DNA of 47,132 bases, taken from Thermoplasmatales archaeon (lineage in GTDB: Archaea > Thermoplasmatota > Thermoplasmata > Thermoplasmatales > Thermoplasmataceae). Positions within the stretch are counted from its first letter, which is position 1; the number at the start of each line of letters is the position of its first letter. Made by a program: the position numbers and the translations under genes. This document shows positions 40,916 through 47,132 of the stretch, piece after piece. The notes under the pieces are model-generated. The model saw nothing but the letters and a program-made list of their open reading frames with translations, was not told the DNA's origin and did not search any database. The stretch spans positions 1 through 47,132 of the forward strand of contig DAHXNF010000018.1 of the NCBI GenBank assembly GCA_027366585.1, in the 5' to 3' direction.

Positions 40916-41821
40916 GTGGTAAGGAAGAGTGTTTCAGGGAAAGCGGGTTCTAATCTTGGGGATCGAAATGAGAAAGTGGTGATAGTGGAAAAAGTCTCCA
41001 GCTACATAAGGGAAAACCCTTCATCAGGTCTTTCACTCGAATCTCTCGAAAAAACATTTCAAATTAGCAGGTACACGATACAGAAAGCATTCATGGAAAT
41101 AATGGGAATTTCACCAAGAAAGTATGTGGAGGAGTGCAGGATTCATGTCCTTAAGCAAAATATCAGGAAAGGAGACCCGGTACCGCGCGCGATTTACAAC
41201 GTTGGATACAATTCCCAGAACTGGTTATACAGGGACCCCTCATCAAAACTTGGTATGTCCCTGTCCGCCTACAGGAACGGAGGAAAGGGCGTGGAGATAC
41301 GATATCTGACAGCACCTTGCAAGCTGGGTTACTTGATCGTTGCAGAAACAGACAGGGGAATATGCAGCGTCAGCATGGCTGATTCTCCAGAGCAACTTGT
41401 TGAGCACCTCAAGCAGGAATTTCCCAACGCAACCATGACAGATTCGGAAAGCGTACGGAAGAGTATAGCAGCAATCCTTGATTACTTTGAAGGGAAGATG
41501 CTGAAACTTCCACTCGATATTGATGGAACGGAATTCCAGAAACGTGTCTGGGCAGCAATTAGCCGCATACCATATGGGGAAACAAAATCATACAATCGCA
41601 TTGCCGAGGAAATTGGAATGCCGAATGCATACAGGGCCGTTGCAAACGCCTGCGGCGCGAATCCAGTCCCTCTTATAGTTCCGTGTCACAGGGTCATAAG
41701 AAAGAATGGTGGATTGGGTGGTTATGGCATGGGAATCGGAAGAAAAGAATATCTTCTGAAAATGGAGAAAGCCAAATCCCAGCAATTGCGATCAAACAAG
41801 CAAATGACGGAATCGTCCTAA
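40916..41821 (+). CDS. AraC-type HTH fused to O6-alkylguanine-DNA alkyltransferase
   Basis: The 301-residue protein has an AraC-like helix-turn-helix (about 23-120: L-S-L-E-S-L-E-K-T-F-Q-I-S-R-Y-T-I-Q-K-A-F and G-Y-N-S-Q-N-W-L-Y) followed by an alkyltransferase with V-W-A-A-I-S-R-I-P-Y-G-E-T and the active-site V-P-C257-H-R-V. The alkyl group is moved from guanine to C257, which kills the protein after one turnover. The order resembles the middle and C-terminal parts of Ada, but Ada's zinc-bound N-terminal Cys domain is missing, so methyl-phosphotriester sensing is absent. The start is GTG at 40916; the ATG two bases earlier is in another frame. How the HTH domain acts is not known. Confidence 0.9.
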   Translation: MVRKSVSGKAGSNLGDRNEKVVIVEKVSSYIRENPSSGLSLESLEKTFQISRYTIQKAFMEIMGISPRKYVEECRIHVLKQNIRKGDPVPRAIYNVGYNSQNWLYRDPSSKLGMSLSAYRNGGKGVEIRYLTAPCKLGYLIVAETDRGICSVSMADSPEQLVEHLKQEFPNATMTDSESVRKSIAAILDYFEGKMLKLPLDIDGTEFQKRVWAAISRIPYGETKSYNRIAEEIGMPNAYRAVANACGANPVPLIVPCHRVIRKNGGLGGYGMGIGRKEYLLKMEKAKSQQLRSNKQMTESS

Positions 41822-41896
41822 AAAGCCCGCAATTATGCCTCCTGCTTGGCACCTCAACTTAGGGATATGGAAAGCTGCAAAGCATCGATTAGAATC

Positions 41897-42124
41897 TCAT
41901 TCAGCTTTCAGGGTACTCTGTGAGGTGTCGCTTGAAGGAAAAATCGATCCTACCAATCCAAGATCGTCTAAATAGCGGAGGAGTCCAGTGATTGGTTTCT
42001 TTGATGATCCGGGTTCCGAGAAATTGAAGCAGAGGGTACATTCCGTCTCATAAGAAGCGAGGAAGTGGCATTTGCCATGTTCATTGAACATGCATCGTGA
42101 AGCAATACCTTCATCCGGGTTCAT
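41897..42124 (-). CDS. Small cysteine-rich protein of unknown function
   Basis: A 75-residue protein with four cysteines: R-C-M-F-N-E-H-G-K-C (C11, C19) and T-E-C-T-L-C (C29, C32), a spacing that could hold one zinc ion or an Fe-S cluster. No family is recognised. A TTTAAGCATA box lies about 25-30 nt before the ATG, which supports expression as a leaderless mRNA. It is the mirror neighbour of the DUF2175 gene. Confidence 0.5.
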   Translation of the reverse strand: MNPDEGIASRCMFNEHGKCHFLASYETECTLCFNFSEPGSSKKPITGLLRYLDDLGLVGSIFPSSDTSQSTLKAE

Positions 42125-42236
42125 AAGCGTCTATGCATTATGTATGCTTAAATTTGATCCCCGAGTATTGTTGATCTGGAGGTTCATCCAATGTAAAAAG
42201 ACAAGAATTTTAAATTACATGTAAACATGCAGAAAA

Positions 42237-42539
42237 ATGGCAGAATTCAAATGCTTCGATTGCGGGAAGACCGTCAAGACGGGAGAGAAATTTACCTTCA
42301 CCAAGAAAGGATCGGTCCACTTTGAGTGCTTCATCAGTCAAAGAAGGAAGGAGGTCTCGCCAGAGAAGCAGGAGACATTAAGATCCTTAACCGTATTGCT
42401 GGACAAGGAGCTGCAGCACTTGATTTCTGTGCTGGACATGAGGGACGTCCCGGAATCCCTGAAAGAAACGTTGCGCGTAAAATACAAGGATATCGAGAAA
42501 GCGTGCGGTGAAACCACAAGACTCATTTCCGATCTCTAG
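42237..42539 (+). CDS. DUF2175 family protein
   Basis: This 100-residue protein begins M-A-E-F-K-C-F-D-C-G-K-T-V-K-T-G-E-K-F-T-F-T-K-K-G-S-V-H-F-E-C-F, the DUF2175 pattern, where C6, C9, H28 and C31 could bind zinc. The remaining ~65 residues are helical and charged. The family is archaeal and without known function. TTTTAAATTA lies 25 nt before the ATG. It converges with pyrK, and the two stops overlap by 4 nt. Confidence 0.78.
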   Translation: MAEFKCFDCGKTVKTGEKFTFTKKGSVHFECFISQRRKEVSPEKQETLRSLTVLLDKELQHLISVLDMRDVPESLKETLRVKYKDIEKACGETTRLISDL

Positions 42540-43282
42540 GGTACCTTCACGCGCTTCCCGGAGAAGGTGAGCTTTTCTGACCCGAATTCATTCATGTACC
42601 TTAGCTGATCCATCGTAAATGTTGGACCATCCATGCAGAGCTGGAAACCATTGATCGAGCATGAATCGCAGACACCTATGCCGCATTTCATCATTCTTTC
42701 AAGAGAGAGTTCAGCATCAACTTTCATGTCCTTCAGGTGGTTGTATACGCTATAAAGCATGATCTCCGGCCCGCAGGCATAGATCATGTCAAAGCTTTCA
42801 AGATCCAGCTGCTTCAGGCCTGCGAGTACGTTTCCCTTAATGCCAAAAGACCCATCATCCGTCGTTGCGATAACTTTACCCGCTTCGAACTCGTCCATGA
42901 AGAGCAACTCATCCTTTGTTCTTGCAGCGATGAGGCCCGATGATCCGATCTTAATAAGCGGATGCAACGATGCCATACCTGATCCTCCGCCTATTAGGAG
43001 AGTTTTTCCCTTCGATGCAGAGAATGGTCTACCATAAGGTCCCCGGAAAAAGATCCTCTCTCCTGGTTCAAGGTTTATCAACTTGTCCGAGGTCTGTCCG
43101 TAATTCTTGATCGTGAATGCCTTCTCTTTTCCCAGATGTGATAAGGACATGGGGATTTCTCCAGTCCCTGGAGCCCAGACCATCACAAACTGCCCCGGAA
43201 GCACCGTTGCATTCCAGTGGAAGTATAATGTGAACACGGTGGGGCTGATCTTTTCCTTTCTTATGATATCTGCATGTATCAT
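42536..43282 (-). CDS. pyrK: Dihydroorotate dehydrogenase electron transfer subunit
   Basis: The 248-residue protein is a ferredoxin-NADP reductase-like flavoprotein: P-G-Q-F-V-M-V-W near 29-36, F-F-R-G-P-Y-G-R-P-F for FAD, and L-I-G-G-G-S-G-M-A-S-L for the nucleotide. The [2Fe-2S] ligands are C200, C205, C208 and C216 (C-G-I-G-V-C-D-S-C...C). PyrK passes electrons from PyrD to NAD. It overlaps the pyrD stop by 4 nt and is translated after it. Confidence 0.93.
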   Translation of the reverse strand: MIHADIIRKEKISPTVFTLYFHWNATVLPGQFVMVWAPGTGEIPMSLSHLGKEKAFTIKNYGQTSDKLINLEPGERIFFRGPYGRPFSASKGKTLLIGGGSGMASLHPLIKIGSSGLIAARTKDELLFMDEFEAGKVIATTDDGSFGIKGNVLAGLKQLDLESFDMIYACGPEIMLYSVYNHLKDMKVDAELSLERMMKCGIGVCDSCSINGFQLCMDGPTFTMDQLRYMNEFGSEKLTFSGKRVKVP

Positions 43283-44190
43283 CTGCTCACACCGGCTCCT
43301 ATTATCTCCTCAAGGCTCTCGATGCGTTCGCTTTTCATGAAGGAAATAATGTCCTTCTTTATCCGGTCAAATATTGATCTTCCGCTCGTCTTTAATGCGG
43401 TTCCTATCTCTACTGCGCGCGCACCAGCCATCATGTATTCCATCACATCCTCGAAGCCGGAGATCCCGCCGCATCCGATGATTTCCTTGCCAGTCTCTTT
43501 GTACACGTCGTAAACGGCCCTAACGCCTATCGGCTTGATTGCAGGCCCGGACAAACCGCCATATGCATTGGAAAGAGTTGGCTTTCGGGCATATATGTCG
43601 ATGTGGATCGCCCTTACTGTGTTTATTAGTACCAACGCGTCTGCGCGGGAGGCAGCCTTTGCGATTGCGACCACATCAGTGACATTGGGCGTCAGCTTCG
43701 CAAATACGGGTATCGAGACCTTTGACTTGACCTCTCCAACTATTTCCTCAACCAGTGCAGGATCCGAGCCAACCTCGGATCCAACACCCTTTACATGCGG
43801 ACATGACAGATTCAGTTCAACGGCATCAGCGCCATATGACTGCATCTTTGAAGCAAGGCTGGAAAATTCCTCAGCTGTTGCGCCGAATATGCTCCCTATT
43901 ACGGGTTTGCCAATTGATCTTGCAATGAATATTTCCCCGCCGAAATGATCTATCCCCGGATTCGAAAGACCTATTGCATTCAGCAAATCATCATCCATTT
44001 CCGCCACCACAGGTGGTGTAAATCCAGGTCTCTCGACGGAGCCTATAGATTTCGTAACAACAGCTGCCGCACCCTCCTCAAGGATTCGCTTCATTGTGTA
44101 TCCGTTTTCATCAAGAATACCGGAGGCGAGGATAAGTGGAGATTCCAGCTTGAGGGAACCAATCCTGGAAATCAGGGAATATTCAGGCAC
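43279..44190 (-). CDS. pyrD: Dihydroorotate dehydrogenase, catalytic subunit (class 1B)
   Basis: The 303-residue TIM barrel carries the class 1 catalytic Cys in E-L-N-L-S-C130-P-H and the orotate-binding N-A-I-G-L-S-N-P-G, plus the FMN-phosphate strand G-C-G-G-I-S-G-F-E-D. It oxidises dihydroorotate to orotate. The following pyrK gene shows it is the NAD-linked class 1B. The start is GTG at 44190; TTATAAATC (44211-44219) is a TATA box centred about 25 nt upstream, which supports a leaderless start. Confidence 0.94.
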   Translation of the reverse strand: MPEYSLISRIGSLKLESPLILASGILDENGYTMKRILEEGAAAVVTKSIGSVERPGFTPPVVAEMDDDLLNAIGLSNPGIDHFGGEIFIARSIGKPVIGSIFGATAEEFSSLASKMQSYGADAVELNLSCPHVKGVGSEVGSDPALVEEIVGEVKSKVSIPVFAKLTPNVTDVVAIAKAASRADALVLINTVRAIHIDIYARKPTLSNAYGGLSGPAIKPIGVRAVYDVYKETGKEIIGCGGISGFEDVMEYMMAGARAVEIGTALKTSGRSIFDRIKKDIISFMKSERIESLEEIIGAGVSR

Positions 44191-44260
44191 GGTACCCTAA
44201 TCCCGTACGATTATAAATCGTTTAGAAACTATGCCCGGTTATCGTGAAAGCTGGACAGCT

Positions 44261-44782
44261 TCAGGAAAGAACGGTTTCCAGCTCATCCCTTGGGAAGTCT
44301 ATAAGCTCAATGTAACCGGGTTTACGCAATATCCTGGAAAACGAATAGATGGTTGCCTGAGGAAATCCAAGCTCCCGATCCGTCAGGAATGCTCTTCCAC
44401 CAAGCGCGTAGAAAGCGTTTGCAACTACAGGATTCTGGAATAACATTACCAGGCTTTCAGACGTCTTCATATAGTCTTCCAGCGCCGTAGCTTCAAGCCT
44501 CCCGGGTATAACGATCCTGGAAGCACCGGATATGAAGGAATCCATTATGTCCTCTATCCTTAACGGCAGGGACATTACTGTGATTTCAAAGTACATTGAA
44601 ACATCCTGGTAGATCTTGAAGTTGAACCTGTTCCTGAAAATTGCGTCAAAATCAACAATGAAAAGCTCTTCGACGCCGTCCCGCAGCATGACCTGCATGT
44701 TGTTTTTCGATACCACGACCGAATTCCTGATCGTGATGCATTGCATCCTCTGATCTTCTGGCGGGTCCTGTCTATTCTCCAT
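44261..44782 (-). CDS. HisA-like TIM-barrel protein of unknown function
   Basis: About 173 residues from the ATG at 44782, which overlaps the elp3 stop by 11 nt; a later ATG at 44746 (M-Q-C-I-T-I-R-N-S) is also possible. The sequence L-F-I-V-D-F-D-A-I-F and S-R-I-V-I-P-G-R-L has the feel of half a HisA/HisF-type barrel (D-L-D-A-I, then R-V-I-V-G-T), but it is only about two thirds of normal length and lacks the histidine-pathway active site as far as I can see. It follows elp3 directly, so a role in tRNA modification or a shared transcript is possible. Confidence 0.6.
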   Translation of the reverse strand: MENRQDPPEDQRMQCITIRNSVVVSKNNMQVMLRDGVEELFIVDFDAIFRNRFNFKIYQDVSMYFEITVMSLPLRIEDIMDSFISGASRIVIPGRLEATALEDYMKTSESLVMLFQNPVVANAFYALGGRAFLTDRELGFPQATIYSFSRILRKPGYIELIDFPRDELETVLS

Positions 44783-46328
44783 GTAGATTATTCCTGCCCA
44801 TGTAGGGTCCAACGTTCGTATATCCGAGCTTCCTGAAATATTCCCTGACGCCGATACCGCTTATCACTATGATCCTGTCCATTGAAAATTCATCCCTTGT
44901 TATTTCCTCTGCCTCCTCTACAAGACTTCGTCCAAGCCCGTGATGCTGCCATGCCATATCTGGTGCATTCCCCACAGGCACTACCTCCCCGAAGACCTTT
45001 ATCTCCCTGATTAATCCCGCATCCTTGCATTCATCCCTGTGTGCCATTGATGACGGCTTCCTGAGCCGGAGAAAACCCGCTATCCTTCCTTCCTCCGTTT
45101 CAAGGGAAAGGAATACCTCCTTCCCTCGACTCGCATTATAGTCAACCCTCTTCATCACGAGTTGCACCGAATCGCTGCTCATAAGAGCAACTTCACGCTG
45201 CCTTATTTCGCCGCTTCTTTTTCCAATCTGTGACAACCTCGCTTCAATCAGGTTTCGTATGTCGCTTCTCTTTACTCCCGCTTCTATGAATTGAACCGGA
45301 ATGTCCCTCTGCATCCTCTGGACCCTGATCCATGGAGGTATTATGGACAGATAATGGGCTATCAGGTCAACCGCCTCCTCAGTATCAAGCGGCAGGTATT
45401 TTCCGCTCTTCCACAACCTGTAAAGAGAAGTTCCCTTTACTACCAGCGTGGGATAGATCTTCAGCATATCTGGCTTGTACGCCTCGCATGATATCATGCG
45501 TTCAAAGCTTTTCTTATCCTCCTCGATTGAAGAACCATACATTCCAGGCATGATGTGGTATACGATCTTCAATGCCGCATCCTTGGAAAGCCATGTGGAC
45601 TTCACAACTTCGCGTATACCATGACCACGGTTGTTCATCCTCAGTATGGATTCATTCAGGATCTGGACGCCCAGCTCCACCTTAGTGGTTCCATATGAAA
45701 GTGCAAGCTCAATTTCTTTCTCCATGAACCAGTCCGGTTTTGTTTCCACCGTGATGCCGATGCATCTTCTCCTTGCAGTCTCGTTTGTGGTTATGCTCTC
45801 CTGGAGACTCGAAGATACTGAAGCGTTCATCCCGTCGAGGCAGCCTTTTACGTAGCCCTGCTGATATTCCCTGGATCTGGCTGTGAAGGTTCCGCCCATA
45901 ATAATAAGGTCAACCTTGGATGTATCATGACCAATTGTTTCCAGCTGCTTCAATCTGCCAAAAACAATCTCATAAGGATCATAATCGTTGTTTCTTCCCC
46001 TGAGCGCAGCCGGCTCAAAACCTGTATAAGCCTGTGGAGAATTGTTGTCGACTCCGCCGGGACAGTATATGCACTTTCCATGGGGACAGCTTTCGGGCGA
46101 GGTCATTGCAGCTACCACTGCAACGCCGGAAATGGTTCGAGTCCTCTTGATCTTGAGCAGTTCCTTCTGGGCTTCGGTGTAAACGGAAGAATTAAGTATT
46201 TCCGTATCGCCCGGAATCCAGTCCATGCGGAGATCCTTGGCAATCCTGAACTTGGTTGCCTCAAGCTGGGATTTGGACCGGATCCTGCCGGACTTGATCT
46301 CCTTCTCTATCTCAGTGTAGAAGTCCAC
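44772..46328 (-). CDS. elp3: Elp3-like tRNA uridine(34) acetyltransferase (radical SAM + GNAT)
   Basis: A complete 518-residue Elp3. The radical SAM cluster ligands are C81, C86 and C89 in C-P-H-G-K-C-I-Y-C, followed by P-G-G. The C-terminal ~130 residues are a GNAT domain (W-Q-H-H-G-L-G-R-S-L-V-E-E-A, then V-R-E-Y-F-R-K-L-G-Y), which binds acetyl-CoA. Archaeal Elp3 makes the carboxymethyl group on the wobble uridine of tRNA without the other Elongator subunits. It leads a two-gene unit with the HisA-like gene. Confidence 0.95.
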   Translation of the reverse strand: MDFYTEIEKEIKSGRIRSKSQLEATKFRIAKDLRMDWIPGDTEILNSSVYTEAQKELLKIKRTRTISGVAVVAAMTSPESCPHGKCIYCPGGVDNNSPQAYTGFEPAALRGRNNDYDPYEIVFGRLKQLETIGHDTSKVDLIIMGGTFTARSREYQQGYVKGCLDGMNASVSSSLQESITTNETARRRCIGITVETKPDWFMEKEIELALSYGTTKVELGVQILNESILRMNNRGHGIREVVKSTWLSKDAALKIVYHIMPGMYGSSIEEDKKSFERMISCEAYKPDMLKIYPTLVVKGTSLYRLWKSGKYLPLDTEEAVDLIAHYLSIIPPWIRVQRMQRDIPVQFIEAGVKRSDIRNLIEARLSQIGKRSGEIRQREVALMSSDSVQLVMKRVDYNASRGKEVFLSLETEEGRIAGFLRLRKPSSMAHRDECKDAGLIREIKVFGEVVPVGNAPDMAWQHHGLGRSLVEEAEEITRDEFSMDRIIVISGIGVREYFRKLGYTNVGPYMGRNNLHGE

Positions 46329-46437
46329 CCGGTCCTATTGATAGAGGATATAAAGAATTGTTGGGATCACCTGAACAATCTTGGAACCAGAAAGAACATA
46401 ATATCTATACTTCACCTATCCCTGAAGGAAAGAGAAA

Positions 46438-46510
46438 AGGCCTGTAGTGTAATGGATTATCATCTGGGCCTCCGGAGCCCAGGATTCGGGTTCGAATCCC
46501 GACAGGCCTG
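46438..46510 (+). tRNA. tRNA-Arg, anticodon CCG
   Basis: The acceptor arms AGGCCTG (46438-46444) and CAGGCCT (46503-46509) pair perfectly. U8 is present. The anticodon stem TGGGC/GCCCA holds the loop CTCCGGA, so the anticodon is CCG. The T arm is TCGGG-TTCGAAT-CCCGA. No intron and no encoded CCA. Confidence 0.93.
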
Positions 46511-46598
46511 TTGCAGCCGTTCATTGATAGAGAATGTTTGTTAGAACTGAATTTCCAGGAAATGTGAAAGTTAATTTATCTCCGGGTGCTCCTCACTA

Positions 46599-46964
46599 AT
46601 GAGGATAGCAGTCGCTGCAACGGACGAATTTGTGGATGGACCCGGAGAAGGTTCTACCGTGATCATATTCGAGACAGAGCCATCTCCGAGCATTGTGGAA
46701 CAGTACGAAAACCCTGCGCTGAAGGCCAGTGCGGCCAGAGGCATCTGGATGATTAGATCTACCCTGGATAGGGGGGTTAAGGCATTGATAGTCTCTGAGG
46801 CGGGTGCGCCTGCGTTCACCTTCCTAAAGGACAAGGCTGATCTTTATCTAGGAAGAGGAATGAAGGTAAACGAAGCCGTTAGTGAATTTGTAAATGGAAA
46901 ATTGCCAAAGATGACTTCCCCGACACATGAACACGGGAACGGATCACACCATCATGGGAATTAG
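46599..46964 (+). CDS. NifX/NifB-type (dinitrogenase iron-molybdenum cofactor) domain protein
   Basis: The 121-residue protein has the small alpha/beta fold of the NifX/NafY group: M-R-I-A-V-A-A-T-D at the start, A-L-I-V-S-E-A-G-A-P-A-F-T-F-L and the conserved end G-M-K-V-N-E-A-V. A His-rich tail (H-E-H-G-N-G-S-H-H-H-G-N) follows, which may hold metal. No nitrogenase genes are present, so a general Fe-S or metal-carrier role is likelier than cofactor assembly. A TTAATTTATC box lies about 26 nt before the ATG. Confidence 0.85.
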   Translation: MRIAVAATDEFVDGPGEGSTVIIFETEPSPSIVEQYENPALKASAARGIWMIRSTLDRGVKALIVSEAGAPAFTFLKDKADLYLGRGMKVNEAVSEFVNGKLPKMTSPTHEHGNGSHHHGN

Positions 46965-47132
46965 AAAATCTATGACAAATGTTAATGAGTGCATTCCTGC
47001 ATGGCTTGGCTTTCCTGGATGCAGTCAATTTAGGTCCTGAAATTCCTCCTGTTTCAAGGAATAGGAGAATTGCGTCTTATCAAAGAATCAATATCACCAA
47101 GAACACTATATTTACCTGCTCAGCAGTACTTC

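Noticed and set aside
513-46328. Long frames antisense to core genes (for example opposite carB, dnaK, the acylase gene and elp3)
   Set aside because: They lack family likeness, promoters and ribosome sites, and mirror the codon bias of the well-supported genes on the other strand.
46599-46964. Nitrogen fixation gene
   Set aside because: Only the small NifX/NifB-type domain is present; no nitrogenase or assembly genes are near, and such domains occur widely in non-fixing archaea.

Overview
The window looks like chromosomal DNA of an acidophilic archaeon of the Thermoplasmata (Thermoplasmatales-like). Archaeal markers are RNA polymerase subunit L, ribosomal protein S17e, the THUMP-type tRNA G10 methyltransferase and an Elp3-type radical-SAM/GNAT enzyme. 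Many first genes of transcription units have a TATA box about 24-30 nt before the start codon, which implies leaderless mRNAs. Genes inside operons instead carry strong GGAGGTG-type ribosome binding sites. A secreted G1 (glutamic) peptidase and a bacterial-type GrpE-DnaK-DnaJ operon also fit this group. The lineage is an inference from gene content.

Layout. 1-1466: the tail of a TnpB-like gene, then rpo11 and a tRNA methyltransferase. 1520-5168: a Fic protein, a DUF4143-type ATPase and a secreted G1 peptidase, all on the minus strand. 5621-10256: a five-gene branched-chain amino acid type ABC transporter operon. 10581-11462: a fumarylacetoacetate hydrolase family enzyme. 11846-15414: the grpE-dnaK-dnaJ operon. 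15415-24117: an accessory island with TnpB/omega-RNA remnants, VapBC, MazF-type, VapBC and RelE-type toxin-antitoxin pairs, an ATPase plus PIN-like gene pair, an AbiE-like pair, several broken genes and at least four copies of a ~40-bp direct repeat placed between the cassettes. 24336-34595: housekeeping and metabolism (UspA, S17e, carBA, an MFS transporter, an M19 dipeptidase, a penicillin acylase family protein). 35005-38087: a second accessory patch with another AbiE-like pair, a transposase remnant and a VapBC pair with a long perfect inverted repeat at its start. 38353-46964: ADP-forming acyl-CoA synthetase, two tRNA-Arg genes, an AraC/MGMT fusion, DUF2175, pyrK-pyrD, a HisA-like protein, Elp3 and a NifX-like protein.

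Working together: carA, carB, pyrD and pyrK supply steps of de novo pyrimidine synthesis. The Liv-type transporter, dipeptidase, acid peptidase and penicillin acylase family protein fit peptide/amino-acid scavenging. The most interesting part is 15.4-24.1 kb, where defence-like cassettes are separated by direct repeats in one orientation and one cassette is an ATPase/PIN-like pair that I cannot assign to a named system.
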